DNA from: Mesorhizobium australicum WSM2073
Lineage (GTDB): Bacteria; Pseudomonadota; Alphaproteobacteria; Rhizobiales; Rhizobiaceae
Assembly: GCF_000230995.2 (NCBI RefSeq)
Contig: NC_019973.1
Location: 2,494,001-2,558,000 of the forward strand
DNA length: 64,000 nt
Reading direction: 5' to 3'
The translations under genes and the position numbers were made by a program. Every line of letters starts with the position of its first letter. The stretch's first letter is position 1. Shown here piece after piece: positions 9,460-20,486 of the stretch. Below the pieces are notes generated by a model. That model did not search any database. It was not told where the DNA came from and saw only the letters and a program-made list of their open reading frames with translations.

Positions 9460-10428
9460 ATGTCCAACATCGCCGTTACCGATGCCGCCGCGCCACCGAC
9501 CGCCGCCAATCCGTTCCTGACGCGGCTCGGTGCCGGCTTCGTCAGCCGGCTCGTCATCATCGTTCCCTATCTCTGGCTGCTGTTCTTCTTTCTTGTCCCC
9601 TTTGTCATCGTCTTCAAGATCTCGTTGTCGCAGACGGCTATCGCCATGCCACCCTATACGCCGGTGCTCGATTTCAGGGACGGCGTTTCCGGTTTCTTCG
9701 CCGGCTTTCGCGACCTCAACTTCGACAATTATGTCTGGCTGACGCAGGACGCACTCTATTTCAAGGCCTATCTCACCAGCGTCGTCATCGCTGCCATCTC
9801 GACGGTGCTGACCCTGCTGGTTGGCTATCCCATCGCATATGGCATGGCCCGCGCTCCGGCGACAATCCGCCCGACATTGCTGATGCTGGTCATCCTGCCG
9901 TTCTGGACGTCGTTCCTGATCCGCGTCTATGCCTGGATCGGCATCCTCAAGCCCGAGGGCCTGCTCAACCAGCTGCTGTTGTCGCTGCACATCATCAACC
10001 AGCCGCTGGTGATCCTCAACACCTACACGGCCATCTTCATCGGCATCGTCTATTCCTACCTGCCGTTCATGGTGCTGCCGCTTTATTCGTCGCTGGAAAA
10101 AATGGACTATTCGCTGATCGAGGCAGCCAAGGACCTCGGCTGCCCGCCGACGTCAGCCTTCTGGAAGATCACTTTTCCGCTGTCGCTGCCCGGCGTCATA
10201 GCCGGCTGCCTGCTGGTGTTCATCCCTGCCGTCGGCGAGTTCGTCATCCCCGATTTGCTCGGCGGCTCGCAGACGCTGATGATCGGCAAGACGCTGTGGA
10301 ACGAGTTTTTCGCCAATCGTGACTGGCCGGTGTCGTCGGCCGTTGCCGTCATCCTGCTGCTGCTGCTGATCGTACCGATCGTGTTGTTCCAGCATGCCCA
10401 GGCCCGCGCGCAGGAGCAGGACAAATGA
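9460..10428 (+). CDS. potH: Polyamine ABC transporter permease
   Basis: This 322-aa inner-membrane protein has six predicted helices. The EAA coupling motif is in LIEAAKDLGCPPTSAFWKI, which contacts the ATPase. It begins 9 bp after potG and overlaps the next permease by 4 bp (ATGA), showing a tight operon. It pairs with PotI to form the polyamine channel. Confidence 0.94.
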   Translation: MSNIAVTDAAAPPTAANPFLTRLGAGFVSRLVIIVPYLWLLFFFLVPFVIVFKISLSQTAIAMPPYTPVLDFRDGVSGFFAGFRDLNFDNYVWLTQDALYFKAYLTSVVIAAISTVLTLLVGYPIAYGMARAPATIRPTLLMLVILPFWTSFLIRVYAWIGILKPEGLLNQLLLSLHIINQPLVILNTYTAIFIGIVYSYLPFMVLPLYSSLEKMDYSLIEAAKDLGCPPTSAFWKITFPLSLPGVIAGCLLVFIPAVGEFVIPDLLGGSQTLMIGKTLWNEFFANRDWPVSSAVAVILLLLLIVPIVLFQHAQARAQEQDK

Positions 10429-11243
10429 ACACCACCTGGAGCCGCTTCAACATCACCTCGATCACGCTCGGTTTTGCCTTTCTCTATTTGCCGATCGTGC
10501 TGCTCGTCGTCTTTTCCTTCAACGAGTCCAAGCTCGTCACCGTCTGGGGCGGCTTTTCCACCAAATGGTACGTATCGCTGTTCCACAATCAGGGCCTGAT
10601 GGACGCCGCATGGGTGACCATCCGCGTCGGTCTGATTTCAGCGACCGTGGCCACCGTTCTCGGCACAATGGGGGCCCTGGCGCTGACCCGCTACACACGC
10701 TTCCGGGGCAGGGTCCTGTTCTCCGGCATGATCTTCGCACCATTGGTCATGCCTGATGTCATTACCGGCCTGTCGCTGCTCCTGCTGTTTGTCGCCATCG
10801 GCATGGATCGCGGCATGACGACCGTGATCCTCGCGCATATCACCTTCACGATGTGCTTTGTCGCTGTTGTCGTGCAGTCGCGGCTTGTCAGCTTCGATCG
10901 CTCGCTGGAAGAAGCCGCCATGGATCTTGGCGCACCACCTGTGAAGACCTTTTTCCAGATCACCCTGCCAGTCATTCTGCCGGCGATCGTGTCCGGCTGG
11001 ATGCTGGCCTTCACGCTGTCACTGGACGACCTGGTCATCGCCAGCTTTGCTTCGGGCCCTGGCGCCACCACTTTGCCGATGAAGATCTACAGCCAGGTCC
11101 GCCTCGGTGTGACGCCGGAGATCAATGCCGCCTGCACCCTTCTGATCGCGATCGTCACGGTTGGCGTCATCATCGCTTCCGTCGCCAATAAGCGGCGCGA
11201 GGTGCAGCGGCAGCTTGACGAGCGGGCCGCGCAACGCGGTTAG
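10425..11243 (+). CDS. potI: Polyamine ABC transporter permease
   Basis: This 272-aa second permease of the pot importer has six membrane helices and the EAA loop LEEAAMDLGAPPVKTFFQI. Its ATG overlaps the stop of potH, indicating translational coupling. The C-terminus is hydrophilic and charged. No further pot gene follows; the next gene is convergent. Confidence 0.94.
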   Translation: MNTTWSRFNITSITLGFAFLYLPIVLLVVFSFNESKLVTVWGGFSTKWYVSLFHNQGLMDAAWVTIRVGLISATVATVLGTMGALALTRYTRFRGRVLFSGMIFAPLVMPDVITGLSLLLLFVAIGMDRGMTTVILAHITFTMCFVAVVVQSRLVSFDRSLEEAAMDLGAPPVKTFFQITLPVILPAIVSGWMLAFTLSLDDLVIASFASGPGATTLPMKIYSQVRLGVTPEINAACTLLIAIVTVGVIIASVANKRREVQRQLDERAAQRG

Positions 11244-11268
11244 AAGCGTTTCAACTGAGGGCCGGGCC

Positions 11269-13122
11269 TTATTCGCCCGAAACGCCGCGGCTGATGGGTG
11301 AAATGAACGGCGTGCTCCAGGTTCCGCCGACGAAAAACGACGACTGGTTGGGCCCCTGCTGGCCGCTCTTCTGCGTTGCTGGCTGATCCGGCTGGATGAC
11401 ACCGCCCGACAGCGCCAGTCCGCGTCCTGCGTAGGATGCGATGCCGGAAAGCCAGATCTTGTATTTCGCCGAATTGGCCTCGGCCTTGTCTAGTCTGGCC
11501 ACGCCTCGCGAAATGGTTGCCTTCACTTCGGCGCCATCGATGGGCAGCGTCCCGTCCGAGACATCGTCGAGCGCGAAGAAGCCGCCTTGTTCGGTATGCT
11601 TGAGAAAGGCCGGCAGGTTGAACTTGCTGAGCGCGCCAGGGCCAAAGGTCGCCGAGACCGAGCCGTCGGCGTTCTCAAAAACCGAATCCCAGGTCCTTCC
11701 CGGTCCCTTGAGGATGACCGAGACGGTGCCCGTGCCGACCGGCACCAGCCGGGTCATCCCGGCCGCGGTGCCGAACGCCCCGCCATCGACATCGGAGGCC
11801 AGCAGCCGGATCTCGACCTGGGTGCCCTCGGGCTTGCGGTCGAAACGAAGGCTGGTCTGGATGTTGCCGCCGAAGGCGGAGGCGTCGGAGATGTCGAAGA
11901 CGGAAAGGCCATCCTTGACCTGCGCGGTGGCTGCGACATCGGCAAGCTGGATGCTCCCTGCGGTGGCATGCGCCGCCGACAGCCTGAGATCGAGGTTGAC
12001 CCGGTCGGCGAAACTCGTGTCGATCTGACCTGGTTCGCCGCTGCTCGCCGGCCCCAGCGACGTGAAGGCGGATAGAAACGACCTGAGGTCGAGCGTGTCG
12101 AAGGCAAGCGTGCCCGAGATCACCGGCTGTGCCTCGCCAAGCGACACGTCCAGCGCACCCATGCCCGGATTGTTGTCCAGCGCCAGCGCCGTGTTCTCGA
12201 ACTTGACGCGTCCGGCCGATGCCGTGACCTTGCTCGAAATGCTGATCGAGCCGATCGCGGCGCTCGGCGCGATGCCCGCCTGCGACCATTCCAGTACGCG
12301 GCGCAGCGAAGGTGCCGCGAATTTCACCTGGCCGTCGAAATAGGCGTTTTCGGACATACTGGCCGTGCCGTCGAAGGAGAAGGTGGCCGGCGCCGCCTTG
12401 AAGGACAGGGTCAGCGGCGCCATGCCCCCGGCAAACAGCACCAGCGGCCTCGGCGAGGCAGCATCCACGGTCACGCTTTCGCCACGCCAGATCCCGGTCG
12501 CGGACAGTGTTGCATTGCTGTTCATCGCCGCCCAGTTGGCCTGGCCGCTAAGACTGCTCAGGATCTCTTCATCCTTGCCGTTGACGGACGCCACCATACG
12601 GCCGTCCCTGAACTCCACAGTGCCGAACGTGTCGGCCGGCAGCTTGTCGAGGTCGGGCTTGGCGGGGTCGGCGTTGACCAGGCCACGGGCCGCATCGATG
12701 GAGCGCGCGATGCGCCCGCCGGTCGGCGCCGTGGGCAGGAACAGACCGTCCGCTCTGCGCTGGACCCGGATCGTCGGCCGCACCAGCCGTGCCGTGGAAA
12801 ACACCACATCGCCCTGCAATGCCGCCATGGCCGAGAGGTCGACCTCGACCCGTTCGGCTTCGACGACCGGCGGCGCATCGCCGTCGGTCCATTTTGACAG
12901 CGTCACATCGGTCAGGATCGCGCGGAAATTCGGCCAGACCTCGATTCGTGGCGACCCCTCGATGGCAACCCGAAAGCCACTCCAGGCGCTCAATTCCCAC
13001 GCGATGCGGTCACGCACGATCCGCGTCGAGGCGATCAGCGGCAGGGCCGCGACCACCAGAGCGATGACGATCGCGGCAGCGCCGATCGCCCACACTCCGC
13101 GGCGGATCAAGGATGATGGCAT
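11269..13122 (-). CDS. AsmA-family protein
   Basis: This 617-aa protein has one N-terminal membrane anchor (VWAIGAAAIVIALVVAALPL) followed by a long periplasmic region with repeating beta-strand character. The AsmA-like opening (FRVAIEGSPRIEVWPNFRAI) and C-terminal AsmA_2 features (LRLSAAHATAGSIQLADVA) are present. AsmA proteins are implicated in outer-membrane lipid transport or assembly. It is a single gene between convergent potI and divergent acetoacetate-CoA ligase, and nothing unusual is seen. Confidence 0.85.
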   Translation of the reverse strand: MPSSLIRRGVWAIGAAAIVIALVVAALPLIASTRIVRDRIAWELSAWSGFRVAIEGSPRIEVWPNFRAILTDVTLSKWTDGDAPPVVEAERVEVDLSAMAALQGDVVFSTARLVRPTIRVQRRADGLFLPTAPTGGRIARSIDAARGLVNADPAKPDLDKLPADTFGTVEFRDGRMVASVNGKDEEILSSLSGQANWAAMNSNATLSATGIWRGESVTVDAASPRPLVLFAGGMAPLTLSFKAAPATFSFDGTASMSENAYFDGQVKFAAPSLRRVLEWSQAGIAPSAAIGSISISSKVTASAGRVKFENTALALDNNPGMGALDVSLGEAQPVISGTLAFDTLDLRSFLSAFTSLGPASSGEPGQIDTSFADRVNLDLRLSAAHATAGSIQLADVAATAQVKDGLSVFDISDASAFGGNIQTSLRFDRKPEGTQVEIRLLASDVDGGAFGTAAGMTRLVPVGTGTVSVILKGPGRTWDSVFENADGSVSATFGPGALSKFNLPAFLKHTEQGGFFALDDVSDGTLPIDGAEVKATISRGVARLDKAEANSAKYKIWLSGIASYAGRGLALSGGVIQPDQPATQKSGQQGPNQSSFFVGGTWSTPFISPISRGVSGE

Positions 13123-13326
13123 ATAGCCCCGTATGCTTCCATTCCGACAAAAACGAGCGTCCGACGGGTATAACCCCTGTCGTCACTACGACTTAGGGCC
13201 GACGCATTTCAAGTCTTTATGGCCCGGCGATGGCATTTGCGCACACCTGACCGCATCGACCCAACAAAATCTTGCTCTGCTGCGCCGCGATATGCATAAG
13301 CGATGGCGACCGTGGGAGGATCGATC

Positions 13327-15285
<1,959 letters not shown>

Positions 15286-15404
15286 ACGCGACCGGCATGG
15301 TTAACGAAATATGTCGCACGAATTTACCTAGATTTCACGAGTGGTACACATTCGTAAATTTTTTGGCGCCCCGGTAAGGACTTGTTAAGGCCCGGCGTCG
15401 ATAG

Positions 15405-15522
15405 TCGCACGTAACTTGAGGGAGAAATCCCGTTCCTCAGCCCCGAGGATCTGAATTCAGCTCAAGCCCCCGTTGTGACAGCAATCCAATTTCCTAAGGC
15501 GTCCTTACCGGGCGCCTTTTTT
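15405..15522 (+). ncRNA. Candidate small RNA between aacS and cbrA
   Basis: A perfect intrinsic terminator ends this space: AAGGCGTCC (15496-15504), loop TTACC, GGGCGCCTT (15510-15518), then T residues. It is 210 bp past the aacS stop, too far to be only its terminator. A possible promoter is CTTGTTAAG near 15380 and CGATAGT near 15400. Between them are a GGGA-GAAA-TCCC hairpin, a CCTCAGCCCCGAGG foldback and the palindrome CTGAATTCAG. This would be a transcript of about 118 nt. I cannot match it to a named family, and the 5' end is a guess. Confidence 0.45.
15496..15522 (+). terminator. Rho-independent terminator
   Basis: A nine-base-pair stem (one G-U pair), a 5-nt TTACC loop and a T tract at 15517-15522 form a textbook terminator on the plus strand, 10 bp before the stop codon of the convergent kinase gene. 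Confidence 0.85.
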
Positions 15523-15531
15523 CTTGGCTTG

Positions 15532-18500
15532 CTATTCCGCGAGCACCCGGGTCGAGGGAAACGCAACCTCCACCAGCGTGCCTTCGCCGGGCGTCGAATT
15601 GATGGTGAAGCGGGCGCGGTTGGCTTCCACCATCGCCTTGGTCAGCGGCAGGCCAAGGCCGGTGCCGTCGCCGCGCCCACGCTTCAGCGCATTGATCTGC
15701 TTGAACGGCTTCAGCGCCTGCTCGATCTCGGCCTGGCTCATGCCGATGCCGGTGTCGCGGACCCGCATGACGACGTCGCCCGAGGTCTCGTAGGCGGTCG
15801 AGACGATCACCTGGCCGCCGGCCTGGGTATAGCGCACGGCGTTGGACAGGATGTTGAGCGCGATCTGGCGCACGCTGCGCAGGTCCGCCACCACTTCCGG
15901 CAGCCGCGAGGCGAAGCTGGAGCGGATGATGACGCGTTCGCGGTTGGCCTGGGGCTGCATCATCGCCACGGTTTCGGCCAGCGTATCGTTGAGCGACACC
16001 GCCTCATAAGCCATTTCCTGCTGGCCGGCCTCGATCTTCGAGATATCCAGGAGGTCGTTGACCAGGTCGAGCACGTGGTTGCCCGAGCGGTTGATGTCGC
16101 GCAGATAATCGCGGTAGCGGTCATTGGCCACCGGCCCGAACTTCTCGTCGACCATCAGTTCGGAAAAGCCGATGATGGCGTTGAGCGGCGTGCGGATCTC
16201 ATGGCTGATGCGGGCGAGGAAATCTGTCTTCTGCGAGGAGGCGCGTTCGGCCACCGCGCGCGCCTGGGTGAGATCCTCTTCGGCTCGCTTCCACTGCGTG
16301 ATGTCGCGCACCACGGCACAGAAGCCGCTGTCGTTGGGCAACCGGCCGATGGTCATGAACAGCGGGATGAAGCGTCCCTGTGCTTCGCGGCCGATCACCT
16401 CGCGGCCGTCATTCAAGACGCTCGCCACACCAGGCTCCGACAGGCCGGTGAGATAGTCGCGCGCCGCGCGCTGGCTCTCGATGGCAAACAGCGAGGCGAA
16501 CGGCTTGCCGGTCACCTCGTCGCTGTCGAAACCGAACAGCGCCTCGGCCGGGCGGCTGATCGAACGGATGGTGCCGTCGCTGCCGATCAGCACGACCCCG
16601 TCGGTAGCTGTGTCGATGATGGTGCGCATCTCGGCGATGCGTGCCTTGAGCTCGGAAATGTCGGGCTGCGTCGGCTCCTCGCCGATCGCATGCGCCGCCG
16701 CGGGCGCATCATCCTCGCCGGAACGGCGAACGACCAGCATCAGGGCCTTGCCGTCGCGCCAGGGCACGGAGCGCAGGATGGCGTCGATCGGGAATTCCTG
16801 CCCGTCGCGCGTCTTCAGCCGCAGCGCCCGGTCGCTGCCGTCGGAGGCGCCGTCATCGGCATAGGGATCGGCAAACAAAGCGCCGAGGCCGCCCGCATCC
16901 TCGAGGTCCTCCAGCGTCGCGTACCTGGTCAGGTCGAGGAATTCCTCGTTGGCATAGTGCAACTGGTCGCCTGAATGGATGATCAGCGGCACCGGCAGCT
17001 TGCCGAGCAGCGATGTATCGGGCGTCTTGTTTTCTGTGCCGACGGAAAAAGCCGACGGCATGAACCCTTGGGTCTTGAGCGGCGGTACGTGCAGGCCTGG
17101 CGGCTGGATGGGCGTCTCGGCAGCGTGATGCGTGCCGCCGGTTCCGCCGGTGGCCGCAATCGCTTGATCGCCGGATGCAGTTGCTGCGTCGCCGGCCCAA
17201 TCCTCGTCTTCCTCGGCGTCGCGAAAATCGTCTGACGTCATGCTGTCGTCATCGGCCGGTGCCTGGGCAGGTTCTGCCTGCGCCGCAGCCTCGCCATCCT
17301 CGGCCGTCGTCGCCTCTTTGTCGCTATCGTGGGCGGCATAGTCGAGCAGGGAGCCCGAGGCCTCCGGCGGCGGGGATCCGGAGGCCGGCGCCTGTTGTTC
17401 GGCCTGGTCCGGTTGCGCACCGTCGAGCCGCGCCAGATCCCTCTGATCCTCGGCATCGCTTGGGGAAAATTCGCCCGCATCCGGCTCGTCTTCCGCATCG
17501 GGCGCTGCCATCTCATGCGCCGGGCCGCTCGCCGGTTCCTGGCTCGAGCCTGCTGGTCCGGCATTCGGGTCGGCGATATCCGCCCGCGGCTTCGCATCGG
17601 CCTCCGGCTTGGCCGCGTCGTGCGGCCCGGGCAAAGACCCTATTCCGGCACCTTGTTCCGCCTGCCTTGCCGGCTCGGCTGCCGCCGGCGGCTCTGCCGT
17701 GGAACTGTCTTTTTTCAGCCGCTCGCCGATCTCGCGGAATGCGCTGCGTTCCAGCGAGGACAGCCCCTTGTCGTTGGCCGGCTGCCGGTGTTCGGCCAAC
17801 CGGATGACCTTGTCGGCAAAGCGCCGCTCCGGTTTCGGGACGATGGTCAGCGCCGGCACTTCGCCCTTGAACGGATCCGATGCCTTTGGTTCTTCGGCCT
17901 TTGGATCTTCCGGCACTGTCTCTACGGCTTCCGGCTTGGGTGCGGCCGGCATTTCGCCATTGGGCACCAATGCCATGCCGATCGCTTCCGGATCGACGAC
18001 CGCATCCCCGCTTCGCGCGACGCCGAAGCCGCGGAAGCCTTCGAAGGCGCGGCCGCGGCCATAGACAGGCAATGCCGCCAAATCGACAGGGATCTTCAGG
18101 TCGCTACCGACGAGCGGCCACAGCACCGAGCGGCCGGACCAGGTGTCGCGCCGCTCCAGCAGGCCGGCGATCTCGCCGGATGCATCAAGGCCGAAAGCCG
18201 CCGCCACATCCCGGAAGCGCCGGCCGATCACGTCGGCGGCCGGATGGCCGACAATATCGGCGAATTCCGGCGACAGGGCGCTGAACTTGCCCTCGGCGTC
18301 GGTCCGCCAGACAAAACGCAGCGGTGCGGCCGAGCGGTCTATCGTACGGGTGGCCATGGTCGCGGTCGGGGCTACGGGCGAGGTGGCCTCGTCCTGCTTT
18401 ACGCTGTGCACCGCAGCTTCGGTGCCGACCGCCTCTGCCACGCGTTTCGGTTCCGGCGCGGCTGGCGCGTCGTCTTCTCCGGCATTGAAATACCAATGAT

Positions 18501-19428
18501 CGTGCTGCCCCGGCGTGCCCGCCGCCGGCTGATCATTGTCGGCGGCAACGGGTGTCGGCCCGGCCGGCTCCTCGATTTCCCGCGCTGTCGGCTCCGGCAT
18601 CTCGCCAGCCATGGGTTCGGAAGGGACGTGTTCGTGCTCGGTCGCGGCAGCGACGGGCAACCGCTCGCTCGCCTCTGTCGCGGCGGTTCCCACCAGCCGA
18701 ACGCCAACCTCCTCGGCAGGGCTTTCCGTGGTCGCGGGCGAACCGTCTGCCGGAGCCGCGCTGTCCTCGAGTTGGTCCTCGTCTATCACCACCAGCAGAT
18801 GCCGCTCCGGCGTCAGCCGGGCGAGGCCGGCGGGGTAGGAGGTCCTGCCGCCCGGAACGAGGCGCTTGACGATGCGCTCGCCCTCGGCCGCGACGTCTGC
18901 CACCAGGGCCGCCAGTGTCGCGGGCTGGATGCCAAGCGCCGAAAATCCCTCCGAGGCGGCCTCGACATTGCCCTTGGCATCGATGAAGGCGATGAAATGG
19001 CCGTCTTCGGTAAAGCCGCTGATTGCCCGGCCGGCGATCTCGGCGGCACTGCGCGAGCCGGTCTGCGCGGCCGGCACCGCCAGCATGATGGCATTCTCGC
19101 CGTCGGGCAGCGTCACGGCACTGGCAAGAAAGCCGACGGCGCGACTGGTCATGCCGGTCGCCAGGCGCACGGTGATCGATCGATCGACGCCGATCTGGGG
19201 AAAACCGCTGGTCGCCATGATCTGGCGGCGTGCGACCAGCGGCAGCCGCGCCGAGGCCCCAATGATCGCTTCGATGTCGGGATAGCCGAACATGGCGGCG
19301 CCCGGCCCGTTGGCCCAGATCACCTGCTCGAGGTCCACCGACAGGATCGCGATTGCGTCGCCGGCGGCAAACCGCTGGCGGACCGCGTCAAGCACGGCGA
19401 CGTCGAGGAAGGAATATTCGGACGGCAT
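15532..19428 (-). CDS. cbrA: CbrA-type (PleC/DivJ/PdhS family) PAS sensor histidine kinase
   Basis: This 1298-aa hybrid-free histidine kinase has an N-terminal sensor with the PdhS-like segment VIWANGPGAAMFGY and more PAS-type segments around residues ~360-470, ~790-900 and ~920-1040. HisKA follows with the phosphorylated His1076 in SHEIRTPLNA, then the HATPase (NILSNA N-box, DTGIGM, GDGTGLGLPL). Between ~480 and ~780 is a long Glu/Asp/Ala/Pro-rich linker of low complexity. In Sinorhizobium CbrA acts on DivK and affects cell cycle, motility and exopolysaccharide. The synteny (acetoacetate-CoA ligase, kinase, phasin) supports orthology; the unusually long linker is the one odd feature. Confidence 0.82.
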   Translation of the reverse strand: MPSEYSFLDVAVLDAVRQRFAAGDAIAILSVDLEQVIWANGPGAAMFGYPDIEAIIGASARLPLVARRQIMATSGFPQIGVDRSITVRLATGMTSRAVGFLASAVTLPDGENAIMLAVPAAQTGSRSAAEIAGRAISGFTEDGHFIAFIDAKGNVEAASEGFSALGIQPATLAALVADVAAEGERIVKRLVPGGRTSYPAGLARLTPERHLLVVIDEDQLEDSAAPADGSPATTESPAEEVGVRLVGTAATEASERLPVAAATEHEHVPSEPMAGEMPEPTAREIEEPAGPTPVAADNDQPAAGTPGQHDHWYFNAGEDDAPAAPEPKRVAEAVGTEAAVHSVKQDEATSPVAPTATMATRTIDRSAAPLRFVWRTDAEGKFSALSPEFADIVGHPAADVIGRRFRDVAAAFGLDASGEIAGLLERRDTWSGRSVLWPLVGSDLKIPVDLAALPVYGRGRAFEGFRGFGVARSGDAVVDPEAIGMALVPNGEMPAAPKPEAVETVPEDPKAEEPKASDPFKGEVPALTIVPKPERRFADKVIRLAEHRQPANDKGLSSLERSAFREIGERLKKDSSTAEPPAAAEPARQAEQGAGIGSLPGPHDAAKPEADAKPRADIADPNAGPAGSSQEPASGPAHEMAAPDAEDEPDAGEFSPSDAEDQRDLARLDGAQPDQAEQQAPASGSPPPEASGSLLDYAAHDSDKEATTAEDGEAAAQAEPAQAPADDDSMTSDDFRDAEEDEDWAGDAATASGDQAIAATGGTGGTHHAAETPIQPPGLHVPPLKTQGFMPSAFSVGTENKTPDTSLLGKLPVPLIIHSGDQLHYANEEFLDLTRYATLEDLEDAGGLGALFADPYADDGASDGSDRALRLKTRDGQEFPIDAILRSVPWRDGKALMLVVRRSGEDDAPAAAHAIGEEPTQPDISELKARIAEMRTIIDTATDGVVLIGSDGTIRSISRPAEALFGFDSDEVTGKPFASLFAIESQRAARDYLTGLSEPGVASVLNDGREVIGREAQGRFIPLFMTIGRLPNDSGFCAVVRDITQWKRAEEDLTQARAVAERASSQKTDFLARISHEIRTPLNAIIGFSELMVDEKFGPVANDRYRDYLRDINRSGNHVLDLVNDLLDISKIEAGQQEMAYEAVSLNDTLAETVAMMQPQANRERVIIRSSFASRLPEVVADLRSVRQIALNILSNAVRYTQAGGQVIVSTAYETSGDVVMRVRDTGIGMSQAEIEQALKPFKQINALKRGRGDGTGLGLPLTKAMVEANRARFTINSTPGEGTLVEVAFPSTRVLAE

Positions 19429-19566
19429 GCGCTTGGCGAACCCTCACGGAGCGGCGAATTTGCAGTTAACGCTTTGTTAATAAAAGCCGCAGCCACGAAG
19501 GTCCACAAGCCAGAACGTGCAAAGGCTGAATTTTGGCCGTTTGGTTAACGGCCCAAAACATTTTTT

Positions 19567-19598
19567 TGTGCACTGCAACAAAGATATTGCAATGCACA
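19567..19598. promoter_or_regulatory. Long inverted repeat upstream of phasin gene, candidate PhaR operator
   Basis: TGTGCACTGCAA (19567-19578) and TTGCAATGCACA (19587-19598) are inverted repeats matching at 11 of 12 positions around an 8-bp spacer. They lie about 80-110 bp before the phasin ATG. PhaR, the PHB-responsive repressor of phasin genes, binds TGC/GCA-rich dyads, so this is its likely operator. That assignment is inference. Confidence 0.6.
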
Positions 19599-19676
19599 AG
19601 ATTTGCCTTTATGTTGCCATCATACATGAACGAGACGGCTTTCTGTCAAAGCCGCTGCCGCTGAAAAGGATGGAAA

Positions 19677-20135
19677 ATGTCCAGGACCAAGACCGCCGAG
19701 ACGATCGAAAACGTTGAATTCCCGAGCTTCGACGCTTCCAAGGCCACCGACCAGATGCGCGCTTTCGCCGAAAAGGGCGTTGAGCAGTCGAAGGAGGCCT
19801 ACGCCAAGCTCAAGACCGGTGCCGAGGAAACCCAGAAGGCCCTGGAGTCGACCTACGAAACCGCCAAGGCTGTTTCCAGCGACCTGTCGCTCAAGACCAT
19901 CACCGCGCTGCGCGCCAACGCCGAGGCCGGCTTCTCGCATCTCGAAGCCCTGATCGGCGCGAAGTCGCTGTCGGAAGTCATCGAGTTGCAGACCGCGTTC
20001 CTGCGTAAGCGCGTCGAACTGACCGTCGAGCAGGCCAAGGACTTCCAGGCCGTTGCCTCCAAGGCGGCCGAGGACGTCTCGAAGCCGATCAAGACCGCCT
20101 TCGAGAAGGCGATCAAGGAAATCAAGGCCGCCTAA
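19677..20135 (+). CDS. phaP: Phasin (PHB granule-associated protein)
   Basis: This 152-aa protein consists almost entirely of amphipathic helix, Ala/Lys/Glu-rich, with the phasin_2-type central region (QSKEAYAKLKTGAEETQKAL) and the typical C-terminal lysine-rich end. Phasins coat polyhydroxybutyrate granules and influence their size and number. The ATG follows AAAAGGATGGAA. It is adjacent to cbrA and near acetoacetate-CoA ligase, and a regulatory RNA is encoded directly downstream. The upstream dyad at 19567-19598 suggests PhaR control. Confidence 0.9.
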   Translation: MSRTKTAETIENVEFPSFDASKATDQMRAFAEKGVEQSKEAYAKLKTGAEETQKALESTYETAKAVSSDLSLKTITALRANAEAGFSHLEALIGAKSLSEVIELQTAFLRKRVELTVEQAKDFQAVASKAAEDVSKPIKTAFEKAIKEIKAA

Positions 20136-20208
20136 CAAGTGCGCATCGTCCGCGGATGCAACAAAAGGTCGCATTTTGTCGGACAAATAGATGTGAGATA
20201 GTGGCGAC

Positions 20209-20326
20209 CGAGCGAATACCCGGCGAGTGGAACCTCCTCCCTCTGCTCTTCGGGGTGACCAGCCAGCACCTCCTCCCGCTGGCTCGTAACAGGAAAAGGC
20301 CGGCACCTCCTCCCGCCGGCCTTTTT
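20209..20326 (+). ncRNA. Three-hairpin anti-Shine-Dalgarno sRNA (alpha-r14/cuckoo type)
   Basis: Three consecutive hairpins each show the identical 10-nt loop ACCTCCTCCC. Hairpin 1 has stem GAGTGGA/TCTGCTC (20225-20248, two G-U pairs). Hairpin 2 has stem AGCCAGC/GCTGGCT (20261-20284). Hairpin 3 has stem GGCCGGC/GCCGGCC (20298-20321) followed by TTTTT, and so doubles as the terminator. The stems differ but the loops do not, which means the loops are what is selected. CCUCCUCCC is complementary to ribosome-binding sites, and sRNAs of this design are known in alphaproteobacteria (cuckoo RNAs, NfeR1/alpha-r14). The 5' end is estimated from a TTGTCG / GATAGT promoter-like pair at 20176 and 20197. 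Confidence 0.82.
20298..20326 (+). terminator. Terminator hairpin of the three-hairpin sRNA
   Basis: GGCCGGC at 20298-20304 pairs perfectly with GCCGGCC at 20315-20321; an A4/T5 extension follows and the loop is ACCTCCTCCC. It ends transcription of the sRNA and possibly read-through from the phasin gene. Confidence 0.88.
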
Positions 20327-20486
20327 CTTTGTCCGGCGAAAGGGGCGCCGCTGTAGGGAAGTGGCCTTTGCTTTGCAAAAGCCTTGAATTAGAATTCATA
20401 AGCCCGTAAGGACGCATCGCCGAACGAAAGAGCGGATCGCGGAGAGTGAACCTTCCACCCCGATCCTGCTACCAACGTTAAGACGT

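Noticed and set aside
8218..9990. A 590-codon minus-strand open frame opposite potG and potH
   Set aside because: Shadow frame; the plus strand encodes canonical ABC motifs.
17329..19548. A 739-codon open frame antisense to the CbrA-type kinase gene
   Set aside because: It has the Arg/Gly/His-rich composition of a shadow of a GC-rich gene, no family resemblance and no start signal; the kinase frame has clear domains.
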